Shown: in pieces, positions 17,054 to 26,173 of the stretch
Numbering within the stretch: the first letter of the stretch is position 1
How the letters are laid out: the number at the start of each line of letters is the position of its first letter
Origin: Methylobacterium aquaticum
GTDB lineage: Bacteria; Pseudomonadota; Alphaproteobacteria; Rhizobiales; Beijerinckiaceae
NCBI RefSeq assembly: GCF_016804325.1
Contig: NZ_CP043627.1
Span: 3,051,001-3,115,000, forward strand
Length of the DNA: 64,000 nt
Reading direction: 5' to 3'
Made by a program: the position numbers and the translations under genes
The notes under the pieces: generated by a model
Database searches by the model: none
Seen by the model: only the letters and a program-made list of their open reading frames with translations
Told to the model about the DNA's origin: nothing

Positions 17054-17815
17054 CTGGTCTAGGCCGAACTGCCGTGGCATTGACGGTTAAAAATTATCAA
17101 ACGATATGGTTGGCGGGACATGCTTCGGGTGATTGTCGAGCGTGGCGGGCGGCCACCTCCCGATTGCGGCAATGTCTGATTATATGCGTCGATTCACGGA
17201 TGGGACTGGCGATGATGCAGGCCGAGGATGACGGTTTGCGACCGCACGGCACGCCCTCTATTGCGAGGATTGGTGCGCGCTGCGCCGCTTCGCGCGGAGA
17301 GGTGCGACAGCCTGGCCGTGCGACCGGCCGCTGACGACCGGCCCCTCATGCATTGGACCGAGGCGTGAATCGCTGAACACCCCACATATCTGCGTATAGC
17401 CGACCCCGCGGACAATCCAATGTCCTAGCGGGCGCCTTCGCGCGTCGTCATGCCTGCTCCAGCGTCAATATTGTTCCCTGACCGGTCGCGGGATACACGT
17501 CCTGCGTGTGTATCAAATGGCATAATTTCGATCACGATCAATCAAGCCGTGGCAAAGGATCAATGAAGAGCGGATCGTGATGTCATATTGAGGATTGTAA
17601 CTGTTTTTTGGTCGTGTTAGGACTCAATTCATGGGGAGCAGGCGGATGCGAAGGGGCGGATCGACTGGATCATGCAGTCGAAGTCCCGGCGGTGCCGGTT
17701 GCCTCAACAGATCCGGCTCCGGACCCAGGATGAGGCGGCCTGCCGCCGTCACGACCGACGGTCCGCGAGACCCATCCAATAAAAATGATCGACCGTACAG
17801 TGGTGGAGGTGAAGC
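17054..17815. other. Long intergenic region upstream of the NarL-type regulator
   Basis: No gene is supported in these 762 bases. The base composition is clearly less GC-rich than in the neighbours, especially 17080-17120 and 17460-17640. An imperfect palindrome ATACACGTCCTGCGTGTGTAT lies near 17493-17513. The A+T-rich part before 17640 is the likely promoter area of the regulator, with a long leader or several control sites possible. Confidence 0.5.
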
Positions 17816-18574
17816 ATGTCGACGTCTGCTCTCGTTGATTACGGCCTCGCTTCGCGGGGCCGCAGACCGGTCGAAGTGAGCGAAACCGCGATGGACGCGT
17901 TCCAGCCCGAGGAGGAGACCGGACTGAAGCCCGCCATCGCGATCATCGAGCCGCGCCAGCTGGTGCGGGAATGCCTGCGCAACTGCCTCGCCGAGGCGAT
18001 CCCGGACCACGACGTCGTGACCTTCGCGTCGATCGACGAGTGGGAGCGGGGCAAGGTCGGGCACCGGGACGGCGACCTGGTGGTGCTCTACTACGATCCC
18101 CGGGAGGCCGGCCGCGGGGCCGCCCAGCGCGAGGCCGCCCTGCGCTCGCGGATCGGGCCGAATACCAGCCTGGTGCTGCTCTGCGACAGCGAGGATCCGA
18201 GTGAGATCGTCGAACGGCTCAACGAGGGCGCCCGCGGCTACATCCCCACCAATGTCAGCCTGAAGGTGGCGATCGAGGCGATGCGCCTGGTGCGGGCCGG
18301 CGGCGTGTTCGTGCCGGCGAGCTGCCTTCTGCAGCGCCGCGGCGCCGAGGAGGCGGGGTCCGCCGATCCCCGCAGCCAGTTCACCCCGCGCCAGACCGCG
18401 GTGCTGGAGCAGCTCCAGAAGGGCAAGGCGAACAAGATCATCGCCTTCGAGCTCAACATGAAGGAGAGCACCGTCAAGGTCCATGTGCGCAACATCATGC
18501 GCAAGGTCGGGGCGACCAACCGGACCGAGGTGGCGATCCGGGCCTTCGAATCCCGGTCCGACATGAAGCTGTGA
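17816..18574 (+). CDS. NarL/LuxR-type response regulator
   Basis: A 252-residue regulator. After about 36 extra residues a receiver-like domain begins AIAIIEPRQLVRECLRNCL. The usual acceptor region reads LVVLYYDPRE, so phosphorylation at a canonical Asp is doubtful, and the domain closes with NEGARGYIPTNVSLKVAIEAMRLV. The C-terminal LuxR helix-turn-helix is complete: FTPRQTAVLEQLQKGKANKII, then MKESTVKVHVRNIMRKVGATNRTE. GTGGAGGTGAAGC precedes the ATG. It sits alone between the two halves of the polysaccharide region and is a plausible regulator of it, but no target site could be shown. Confidence 0.9.
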   Translation: MSTSALVDYGLASRGRRPVEVSETAMDAFQPEEETGLKPAIAIIEPRQLVRECLRNCLAEAIPDHDVVTFASIDEWERGKVGHRDGDLVVLYYDPREAGRGAAQREAALRSRIGPNTSLVLLCDSEDPSEIVERLNEGARGYIPTNVSLKVAIEAMRLVRAGGVFVPASCLLQRRGAEEAGSADPRSQFTPRQTAVLEQLQKGKANKIIAFELNMKESTVKVHVRNIMRKVGATNRTEVAIRAFESRSDMKL

Positions 18575-18630
18575 CGCCAGGGGGCGCGGGGGCAGGTCTC
18601 CCGCGCGGTCCCGCCCGGGGCGTGAGAGCC

Positions 18631-18813
18631 ATTCCTTTTAAGGTGTCAAATACTTGAATGATCTGCAAAAATTCACTATCGCGCAGCCAAGCTTGATGGT
18701 GCGCTCCGGGACCGAAAGTGCTCCCGATACCAGAACGTCGATCGAGAGAAGATGGCGCGTCGACATCTGATAAAATAAATATTATTCACAATAAAAACCA
18801 CCTTAAAAGGCCT
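18631..18813. mobile_element. MITE-like element with 12-base inverted ends
   Basis: CCTTTTAAGGTG at 18634-18645 and its exact complement CACCTTAAAAGG at 18799-18810 bound about 153 bases of A+T-rich sequence with no coding frame. The direct repeat GGGCGTGAGAGCC stands just outside on both sides (18618-18630 and 18814-18826). The layout of inverted ends plus flanking direct repeat suggests a small non-autonomous insertion. A 13-base duplication is longer than most insertion families make, so origin by slippage is possible. Confidence 0.5.
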
Positions 18814-18859
18814 GGGCGTGAGAGCCTGTTCAAGCAGGATTTCCTATAAATGATTTGAG

Positions 18860-18965
18860 CTAGAGCATTTTCCGATGAAGTGGATACCGGTTCGTCGCAG
18901 AAAATGCGGCAAAATCAACGACCTAGAGAGCTTCGCGATTGCAACGCGATCGTGAAGTGCTCTAG
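18860..18965. repeat. Intergenic repeat, family D
   Basis: It starts CTAGAGCATTTTCCGATGAA and ends GTGAAGTGCTCTAG, with GAAAATGCGGC inside pairing with the left GCATTTTC. This CTAGAGCATTTT unit resembles an intergenic repeat I recall from many Rhizobiales genomes. Only one copy is present here. Confidence 0.6.
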
Positions 18966-18983
18966 GCGAGATCATCTCTTCCT

Positions 18984-19130
18984 CCAACCTCATCCTGAGG
19001 TGCTGCGAAGCAGCCTCGAAGGAGGGCTCCAGGGATCACAGAGGCTTCTGGAAGCCTCCTTCGAGGTCAGTCGATCTCCGATCGCGTGCGATCTCTGATC
19101 GCCAACACCTCAGGATGAGGTGGAAGGATG
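18984..19130. repeat. Intergenic palindrome, family A copy 1
   Basis: The outer arms are ACCTCATCCTGAGGTG and CACCTCAGGATGAGGT. The inner arms are CCTCGAAGGAGGGCTCCAG and CTGGAAGCCTCCTTCGAGG. The total is about 147 bases. A GCTGCGAAGCAGC mini-palindrome lies in the left half. Confidence 0.85.
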
Positions 19131-19170
19131 GGATATCCCATGATCCCTCTCAGTTTGGTCGGACCGATCC

Positions 19171-19190
19171 GCTCAAATAGGCTCTGAGCC
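19171..19190 (-). repeat. Family E motif
   Basis: The minus strand reads CTCAGAGCCTATTTGAGC. Related copies lie at 18819-18838 (plus strand), 44673-44690 and 52875-52892 (minus strand). Each lies beside larger intergenic palindromes. Confidence 0.6.
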
Positions 19191-19277
19191 CCGGCCATGC
19201 TGTCGGTGTTGACCTATCCCTTTTCCCCCTCATTCCGACGACCTGTCTGGTTGGTCTCTGCAGAGTCCGAATTCATC

Positions 19278-19317
19278 CCGTCATTCCGGGCTCCGCTGGT
19301 GCGGCCCCGGAATGACG
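19278..19317. repeat. Intergenic hairpin, family B single unit
   Basis: CGTCATTCCGGGCTCCGC and GCGGCCCCGGAATGACG form a stem of about 17 bases with a three- to four-base loop. Confidence 0.8.
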
Positions 19318-19387
19318 ATGAGTGTGTCAAGACTGTCGGTTAAGTCGAAGAGTCTCCGAGTGATTGCTGCGTCATGTGGACAGCGTC

Positions 19388-20424
19388 TCACTCCCCCTCC
19401 AGCGGCGGCGGCGGGGGCGCCACCCGGGGGCCGGGGCCGCCCGGATGGGCGGCGTCGTTGTTGGTCACCATCGCCAGTACCGACAGGATCCGGTCCTTGT
19501 CCGATTGCAGGCGGTCGATCTGCGTCTGGGTGCAGCCCTCCTCCAGATAGGCGATCACCAGGGTGCGGGCGGCGGTGTCGGTGATGTAGCCGCCGAACTC
19601 CTGGAACGCCCGGGCGAGGGCCCGCCCCTCCGGAGTGGCGAGGCCGAGGCGGTCGAGCTCGACCTGCGGCGGGATCGCGAACAGCGCCCCCATCGGAATC
19701 ACGCCGGTATGGGCGTTGTGCCCGCCCCCGTCGGTCGAGGAGGCCGGCCAGACGATGCGGGTCGGGCTCGCCTGGCTGGTGCTCGCCGCCATCGCGACGG
19801 CGTGGCGGATCTCGCCGCGCTCGAGCTCGGCTCGGCGCACCAGGCCGCCGACGAGCGAGCCGCCGAAGGCGCGGATGCCCTCCGTGGCGCCCATCGTGGC
19901 GGAGATGCCGCTGCCGCGCAGGTCGGTGCGCACGAGGTACTGCGCCGAGTAGAGCTTGCGGGCCGGATCGACGGCGCCGAGCCAGATCTCGTAGGCGTAG
20001 CGCCCCTCCGCATCGACCAGCACCGCGTGCCGGTCGGTGCCGCCCAGGAAGGCGAGGCCCGGCGGGGTGCGCAGGGTGAAGCGGCCGCCTCCCGGGCTGC
20101 CGCCATGCGGCCACGGCACGGTGGGGGGCGCCCGCGATAGGTCCAGGTCCGCTCCGGATCGTCCGGGCCCTGGCGGTAGATCCCGAAGGCGTGGCCGCCG
20201 ATCCACGCATAGGCGCCGGCCGGCCCGCCGGCATTCTGGTTGCGCAGGAGCGCCGTCTCGGGCCCGTCGCCGGGCTGGAACGTCGCCCCGCGACCCAGCG
20301 GCGTGTTCCAGATGCTCGTCGAGGCGAAGGGCTGCGCGACCGGATCGCGGAACGGCCCCTCCGCCCGGGCGGGGACTCCGATGACGGCGAGGCCGAGGGC
20401 GAGGAGGGCGGCGGAACGGGGCAT
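19388..20424 (-). CDS. Secreted protein of unknown function (one apparent frameshift)
   Basis: Starting at 20424, a signal peptide (MPRSAALLALGLAVIGVPARA) is followed by PFASTSIWNTPLGRGATF. Near 20121-20126 the frame changes and continues as PWPHGGSPGGGRF, YEIWLGAVD, TDLRGSGISATMGA, GIRAFGGSLVGGLVR and GVIPMGALFAIPP to the stop at 19388. One extra C in the six-C run (on the minus strand) joins them into about 345 residues. The combination WNTPL, TDLRGxG, RAFGGSxxGGL and PMGxLxAIPP recurs in exported proteins of actinobacteria and some proteobacteria that have no assigned function. Its place among polysaccharide genes hints at a surface role. It is not recognised as any enzyme. Confidence 0.7.
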
Positions 20425-20665
20425 CGGCGCGGATCTCCCGGCGGACAGGGCCGGCAGGGTAGCGGGCTGATAGTGCGCGCGAAGCGTCGCCTTCGGGCGG
20501 CCTTCCCTCGACCGGACGGGGCGGTGCCCCCGCCCCTTTCGGCGGAGCCCGCCGCCTTTCTCAGGCCGCGCGCCGACGGATTGTCCCGGTCCGGCCCGGT
20601 CGCCCGGACCTTACGATGCCCGGAAGGCGGCCCCGGCCGCGCCCCGGCGAGGATGCGGATCGACC

Positions 20666-21756
20666 ATGACGACAGCCGGTTCGATGCAATGGGTGCTCGC
20701 CATCCCCTTCCTGCGGGACGCAGGCGGCGACTGGATTCCCCGCCATGTCGGCGGCCCCCACCGCTTCACGACGGCGCCGGCCCCCTACGACCACGACCGC
20801 TCGCGGGCCGTGACCGGCGCGGCGGAATGGTTCGATTACCTGCGCCATGCCTGGGCGGCCTGGCGCCTGGTGCGGGCGGCACCCCGGGGGAGCGCCGGCC
20901 TGATGACCGGCTTCCCGCAGCTCGCCGTGACGGCGGCCCTGGTCAAGCGCCTGCTCGGGCGGCGCGACGTGCCCCTGGTCGCCTGGTGCTTCAACCTCGG
21001 CCGGACGCCGGGGGCTGGAAGGCGCGCCTCGCGCGCGGCCTGCTGGGCGAGGTCGACGTGTTCGTGGTGCATTCCCGCCGCGAGGTCGCGCTCTACGCCG
21101 AGTGGCTCGGCCTGCCCCGCGACCGGTTCGTGTTCGTGCCCCTGTCGATCCACGACGAGCCGCGGGAGACCCGGGAGGACGAGGCCGCGCCCTTCGTGCT
21201 CGCCATGGGCTCGGCCAACCGGGATTACGCCACCCTGGCGGCGGCGGTCGCGGCCCTCGGGCTCCCCACCGTGATCGTCGCCGGCGCCCACGCGGTCGCC
21301 GGCCTCGACCTCCCGCCCAACGTGACCGTCCGCGGCGGCCTCACCCTCGCCGAGTGCCACGACCTCTGCGGCCGGGCGCGGGTCAACGTCGTGCCCCTGC
21401 GCAACACCGCCTTCACCTCGGGCCAGGTCACGGTGCTGGAGGCGATGATGCTGGGAAAGCCCGTCGTGGCGACCCGGGCCGCCGGGACCGAGGATTATGT
21501 GATCGAGGGCGAGAACGGCCTCCTGGTGCCGCCGGAGGATCCGGCAGCGCTCGCCGCCGCCATCGCGGCCCTGTGGGACGATCCGTCCGCCCGCGCCCGC
21601 CTCGGGAAGGGCGCCCGCCGCACGGTGGCGGAGGGCACCACCTTCCGGGCGGTCGCGCCCGCCATGGCGACGGTGCTGGAGGCGGCGCGGAGGCGGGCGG
21701 CGGGTTTGTCCGGCGTCGGGGTGCCGGGGGAGCCGTCGCGGAGCCCGGCGGGTTGA
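20666..21756 (+). CDS. Glycosyltransferase family 1/4 (one apparent frameshift)
   Basis: ATG 20666 begins MTTAGSMQWVLAIPFLRDAGG and reads to FNLGRTPG; the frame then changes at the five-G run 21010-21014 and continues GWKARLARGLLGEVDVFVVHSR to 21756. The repaired protein has about 363 residues. The C-terminal half has the GT-B nucleotide-sugar signature: VTVLEAMMLGKPVVATRAAGTEDYV, then GENGLLVPPEDPAALAAAI, with the Glu of the EAM motif binding the donor. Such enzymes add sugars to a lipid-linked polysaccharide unit in the cytoplasm. The donor cannot be inferred. Confidence 0.85.
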
Positions 21757-21811
21757 GCGAGGGGCCCGGACGCGTTCCCTGTTTTCCCTCGATGGGATTG
21801 TGTACCCTCGC

Positions 21812-21950
21812 CGTCATTCCGGGGCCGCGAAAGCGGAGCCCGGAATCCAGAACCGCAGGTGACTCAGAAAAAGGCGAACAGCGTTCCGCTTCATTCTGCA
21901 CCACCAGAGCGTCTGGATTCCGGGCTCCGCTGCGCGGCCCCGGAATGACG
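21812..21950. repeat. Intergenic composite palindrome, family B double unit
   Basis: Two family B hairpins face each other. The left one opens CGTCATTCCGGGGCCGCG and the right one closes GCGCGGCCCCGGAATGACG. A centre of about 70 bases contains GGCGAACAGCGTTCCGC. The outer arms pair over about 35 bases. A similar double unit lies at 25988-26122. Confidence 0.8.
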
Positions 21951-22033
21951 TGGAGGGTGTGAGATTCTCTGCGTAGAAAAACCTGAATCGGTCGCAAGAC
22001 AAATCGCCGGGCTCTCGCCCCGGCGCACCGCCC

Positions 22034-23233
22034 CTACCCCACCGACGGCCCCTCCCCGGCCCGCTCGGTCCGCACCCATTCCGACCGCCGCCGCAGCGCG
22101 AAGCGACCGAGGATCCCGGCCTTGCCGGCGACGAGGCGCGGGACGGCCGCGAGGTCGCGCCAGCGCAGCAGGCCGCCGCCCCAGCGCCGGGCCGCGAGCC
22201 CGAAGGCGAGGACGAGGAGGGCGAGGCTGGCCTCCGCGATCAGCAGCGGTCCCGTCCCGCCCCCCAGAGCCCACCAGGCGAGGCCGAGGCCGGTGAGCGC
22301 GGCCTCGGCGAGGGCCAGGGTCACCAGGGGCAGCACGCAGAGGTCGAGGGCCATGGCGGCGAGCCGCGCATCGCCCCGGCGCAGGGCGGCGCCGAGAAGT
22401 CGGCCGGCATAAGCGGGGATCAGCGAGAGGTGGCCGTGCTCCCAGCGGGTCTGCTGCGCCCGCCGCGCCGCCGCGCCGGCGGGGAGCGCGCTCGTGACCT
22501 CGGCCTGCGGGCAGAAGCGGGGCGGATGGCCGGCGAGCGCCAGGTCGAGGCCGAGCTTCAGATCCTCGGCGATGTGGCCGTTGGCCAGCCCGACCGTGCC
22601 GAGGAGCCGCGTCGGCACGGCAAAGCCCGTGCCCGAGATGCCGCAGGGCCAGCCGAGGCGGCTCGCGCCCAGCGGCCGGCCGATCTGCTTCAGCACCGTC
22701 GCGAAGGTCGCGAGGCGTAGGCCGGAGGAGGCCTGCGGCGGCGGATCGAGGCGGTAGGCCGCCTGGACCGGGCCGTCGAGGGCGGCGCTCAGGCGGGCGA
22801 TCCGGTCGAGGCCGGCCGGGCTGAAAGAGCAATCGGCATCGACCACCACCAGGGTCTCGGGCAGGCCGGTACGGGCGAGGTGGCGATAGCCGCAATCGAG
22901 GGCGTAGCCCTTGCCGCGCCGCGCGGGGTCGTGGCGCTCCACCACCTCGGCCCCCGCCGCCCGGGCGGCCGCCGCGGTGGCGTCGCGGCAATTGTCGGCC
23001 ACCACCACCAGGCGGTCGCCGGGGGTGAGGCCGGCACGCAAGGTCGCCACCGTGCCGGCGATCTGGCCGGCCTCGTCATGCGCCGGGACCAGCACCGCCA
23101 GGGCGGGCCGGCGCGGGCCCAGGGGGGCCGGGCGCAGGGCGGGCAGCGAGGCCAGCACCTGGGCGGTCAGCACCAGGACCGGCACCGCGCCGGCGAGCGC
23201 CAGGGTGCAGAGGAGGAGATCGACGAGAGCCAT
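22034..23233 (-). CDS. Membrane glycosyltransferase family 2
   Basis: A 399-residue GT2 enzyme with an N-terminal membrane helix (residues 3-25), the nucleotide-binding start LAVLVPAHDEAGQIAGTV, the DxD motif in LVVVDADCSFSP, the GxGF region GISGTGFAVP, the catalytic ED in IAEDLKLGLDLA and a QQTRWEHGH motif (QxxRW). At least two or three C-terminal transmembrane helices follow. It resembles the processive or polyprenyl-linked GT2 enzymes of exopolysaccharide loci. It is transcribed leftward after the exoY-like gene (101-base gap), probably in the same unit. Confidence 0.9.
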   Translation of the reverse strand: MALVDLLLCTLALAGAVPVLVLTAQVLASLPALRPAPLGPRRPALAVLVPAHDEAGQIAGTVATLRAGLTPGDRLVVVADNCRDATAAAARAAGAEVVERHDPARRGKGYALDCGYRHLARTGLPETLVVVDADCSFSPAGLDRIARLSAALDGPVQAAYRLDPPPQASSGLRLATFATVLKQIGRPLGASRLGWPCGISGTGFAVPTRLLGTVGLANGHIAEDLKLGLDLALAGHPPRFCPQAEVTSALPAGAAARRAQQTRWEHGHLSLIPAYAGRLLGAALRRGDARLAAMALDLCVLPLVTLALAEAALTGLGLAWWALGGGTGPLLIAEASLALLVLAFGLAARRWGGGLLRWRDLAAVPRLVAGKAGILGRFALRRRSEWVRTERAGEGPSVG

Positions 23234-23333
23234 GGGAACGAGAATCCTCCGGTCAAGAATCGTCTGGTCAAGGATCGTCGCCCGGCCGCGCGGGTGCGCA
23301 GCCGGGACGGGAAGGATGAAGCGGAGATGAGGA

Positions 23334-24227
23334 TCAGTAGGCCGCCTGCGAGCGGAAGATCTCGCGCAGCGTCATGGCCAGAATGACCAGGTCGAGCAGC
23401 AGCGACCAATGCTCGATATAGGCGAGGTCGAGGTCGACCCGGCGCTGCATCGCGGCGGCGTTCGGCGTCTCGCCGCGGCAGCCGCGGACCTGGGCCCAGC
23501 CGGTGATGCCCGGCCGCACCGCGTGCCGGTCGGCGTAGCGGGCGACCGTGCCGGTGAACTGCGCGTCATGCGCCACCGCGTGCGGCCGCGGCCCTACCAG
23601 GGACATTGAGCCGAGGAGCACGTTCACGAGCTGGGGCAGCTCGTCGAGGCTGGTGCGGCGCAGGATGCGGCCGATGCGGGTCACCCGCGGGTCGTCGCGC
23701 CGGGCCTGCCGGACCACGCTGCCGTTCTCGCAGCAGGTCATGGTGCGGAACTTCCACACCCGGAACGGCCGGTTGCCGAGGCCGATGCGGCTCTGGCGAA
23801 ACAGCACCGGCCCGGGCGAATCGCCCTTGATCAACACGGCGATGACCAGGAGGAGCGGCAGCAGCAGGACGAGGCCGATTGCGGCGCCCACCACGTCGAC
23901 GGCGCGCTTGACGACCGGGCCCGCCCCGGGCCGGGGCGGCACCGCCGGACGGCTCCGGGCGAGGGCCGGCGCGGCGGCGGCCTCCAAGGCCGGGGCAAGC
24001 GTCAAGGGCCCGGCTGTCGGCAGCACCGATGCGCGCAACCCCGGCGACAGGAGGCCCGGGGCGAGCAGGAGCGCGAGCCCGCCGGCCGGCACCGCACCCC
24101 CGAGCCCCCTTCCCGGCAAGCCCCCTCCCGTCAGGCCCCCTGCCGTCAGGCCGGTTCCGGCGAGCCCATTACTGCCAAGTTCATCACCACCGCCCACGCG
24201 GGATTGCGGTCGTGCCCCACGAGCCAT
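23334..24227 (-). CDS. ExoY-like undecaprenyl-phosphate sugar phosphotransferase
   Basis: A 297-residue bacterial sugar transferase that would start a repeat unit by moving a hexose-1-phosphate onto undecaprenyl phosphate. Residues 1-95 are low-complexity Gly, Leu and Pro sequence. The conserved domain begins KRAVDVVGAAIGLVLLLPLLL (the reentrant membrane helix), then PVLFRQSRIGLGNRPF, KFRTM, RRTSLDELPQLVNVL, MSLVGPRPH and the C-terminal RPGITGWAQVRG. The large N-terminal integral domain of WbaP is absent, which fits the short ExoY type. The start is uncertain because of the odd N-terminus. It is divergent from the exoF-like gene across a CtrA box. Confidence 0.9.
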   Translation of the reverse strand: MARGARPQSRVGGGDELGSNGLAGTGLTAGGLTGGGLPGRGLGGAVPAGGLALLLAPGLLSPGLRASVLPTAGPLTLAPALEAAAAPALARSRPAVPPRPGAGPVVKRAVDVVGAAIGLVLLLPLLLVIAVLIKGDSPGPVLFRQSRIGLGNRPFRVWKFRTMTCCENGSVVRQARRDDPRVTRIGRILRRTSLDELPQLVNVLLGSMSLVGPRPHAVAHDAQFTGTVARYADRHAVRPGITGWAQVRGCRGETPNAAAMQRRVDLDLAYIEHWSLLLDLVILAMTLREIFRSQAAY

Positions 24228-24242
24228 GCGCCGTCTCCACCG

Positions 24243-24258
24243 TTAACGAGCGGTTAAC
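24243..24258. promoter_or_regulatory. Candidate CtrA binding site
   Basis: TTAACGAGCGGTTAAC is an exact match to the full CtrA consensus TTAA-N7-TTAAC. It lies 16 bases upstream of the exoY-like start and 284 bases upstream of the exoF-like start. CtrA is the cell-cycle and motility response regulator conserved in Alphaproteobacteria. The rest of the 314-base gap holds no gene. Confidence 0.6.
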
Positions 24259-24541
24259 GATAGGCAGAGGCGCGGCCTTGCAGTCAATTTCACCACAATC
24301 GCGCGGGGATATACGTCGCTTCATCTTGGCGTACGCCATTCGGATGCAGGCGCCTTGTGCGACGAAGCGAAGGTGAACAGGGGCGCGGGGGCAAGGCGCT
24401 CGGAGGTGGTGCGGTCCCTACCGCTTATTGGGAGGCTGCGCCGTAGGGCCGGACGGCCGAGGCTTTGCGGCATCCACCGTGACGAGCCCGGCACCGTGCC
24501 GGCCGGGACGAGAGTTTCCGGGACGAGAAGGCCTGATCCGC

Positions 24542-25926
24542 ATGCGAGCCGCATACCGTCTTCCCGCCTCGCTCCGGCGCGGGCTCCTCCTCGGCGCGAT
24601 GTGTCTGCCGGCCGGGCTCGCGGGGCGGCAAACGGGCCGCGCCCGGCGCCCGCCGCCCCGCCATCGTCGGTGCCCGTCGCCGCGAGCGGCCCGTCGACCT
24701 CCCTTCCCGGCTACGCCCTCGGGCCCCTCGACCGCATCCGGCTGCGGGTGTTCGAGTGGCGGGCGAGCCGCGACGAGATCTTCGCCTGGACCGCGCTCAA
24801 CGACGAGTTCACCATCGGGGCGGACGGCACCCTGTCCCTGCCGATCATCGGCGACATCCCGGTGGCCGGCCTGCCGACCCGGGAGGTCGGCCGCCTGGTG
24901 GCGAAGCGCCTGCGCGACCGGATGGAGCTGGCCGACCCGCCCGACACCGCGGTCGAGATCGCCGTCTACCGGCCGTTCTACATCAGCGGTGCCGTCGACA
25001 AGCCGGGCGAATACGCCTTCCGGCCGGGGCTCACGGTGGGCAAGGCGGTGGCGCTGGCCGGCGGACCGCCGCGGGTCACCGATGGCGGGCTGCTGCGCCT
25101 GGAGCGCGACGCGATCACCGCGCGCGGCGACCTCGCCGGCCTGCACAAGGACCGCGACCAGCTCGCCCTGCGGCTCGCCCGCCTCGCCGCCGAGCGCGAC
25201 GACAAGCCGAGGATCGAGCTGCCGAAGGAGCTGACCGGTCGCCCGGATCCGGGCCTGCTCGCGCTCGTCGACCGCGAGACCGCGATCTTCGAGGCCCGCC
25301 GCAAGGCACTGGCGACCCAGGTCGACGCCATCGAGGACCTGAAGAAGTTCCTGCGCCAGCAGATCGACGCGCTGAACGGCCAGCTCGCCACCATCGACAC
25401 CCAGATCAAGCTGATCGCGACCGAGATCCGCAGCAACGAGCAGCTCGCCGAGCGTGGGCTGGCGACGCAGCAGCGCACCATCGCGTCCGGCCGCTCGATG
25501 GCCCAGATGGAGAGCGAGAAGCTGCGCACCACCACCGACCTGCTGCGCGCCCGCGAGGCGATCTCGCGGGCCGACCTCTCGATCCTCGACCTGCGCAGCC
25601 GCCGCGCCACCGAGGTCACCGCGGAGGCGCGCGACACCCAGCGCCAGCTCGAGCAGCTGAAGCCCCGGATGGAGGTGGCCGAGCGGCTGATCCTCGAGGC
25701 CGAGGTCTCGGCCCCGCGCTTCCTCACCGACCGCGCCCAGGCCCGGCGCGCCAAGCCGACCTACCGCGTCAGCCGCCAGACCGGCACGGGCGTGCAGGAG
25801 ATCGGCGCCGACGAGGCCATGGCGCTGATGCCGGGGGATTCGGTGAGCGTCGAACTGCCCAACATCGACCTGCCGGCGGTGTCCTGGCCGGCGCCGCGGA
25901 CGGGGGCGATGACGTCGTTGAACTAG
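24542..25926 (+). CDS. ExoF/Wza-like polysaccharide export protein (one apparent frameshift)
   Basis: ATG 24542 opens a signal peptide (MRAAYRLPASLRRGLLLGAM ending GLAG). The frame then changes at the four-G run 24621-24624 and goes on PSSVPVAASGP, then the export domain LGPLDRIRLRVFEWR, GADGTLSLPIIGDIPVAGLP and an SLBB-like segment FYISGAVDKPGEYAFRPGLTV. A long coiled coil covers about residues 190-380, and the C-terminus ends MALMPGDSVSVELPN. About 462 residues after repair. The coiled coil is typical of rhizobial ExoF rather than short Wza. No proper lipobox is visible, so the signal is probably cut by signal peptidase I. Confidence 0.88.
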
Positions 25927-25987
25927 CGGGTCGTTGTCTGAGCAGCGACAAAGCCTTTCTTGCCGCGAGAGTATCCATAGATCTCCG

Positions 25988-26122
25988 CGTCATTCCGGGG
26001 CCGCGCAGCGGAGCCCGGAATCCAGAGCCGCGGAGGATTCAGGATAAGCGGACGGCGTTCCGCTCTCTTCTTTATCACCTGAGTGTCTGGATCCCGGGCT
26101 CCGCTGCGCGGCCCCGGATGAC
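25988..26122. repeat. Intergenic composite palindrome, family B double unit
   Basis: CGTCATTCCGGGGCCGCG at the left and GCGCGGCCCCGGATGAC at the right enclose a centre with GGACGGCGTTCCGCTC. It is the same architecture as the 21.8 kb copy, and fills most of the gap between the exoF-like gene and the next gene. Confidence 0.8.
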
Positions 26123-26173
26123 TCTGTGCGGTGTGACTGTTGCGTCCTTACCAGTAGCGAATCCCTTACCGGA

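Larger units (their letters stand above)
18575..19387. other. Repeat-mosaic intergenic region
   Basis: An 813-base gap with no supported gene. It is assembled from a MITE-like element (18631-18813), a family D repeat (18860-18965), family A copy 1 (18984-19130), a family E motif (19171-19190) and a family B hairpin (19278-19317). Composition in the left part is unusually A+T-rich for this genome. Confidence 0.75.

Noticed and set aside
17493..17513. Operator for the NarL-type regulator
   Set aside because: The palindrome ATACACG...CGTGTGTAT is imperfect, single, and lies about 300 bases from the gene. There is no support that it is a binding site.
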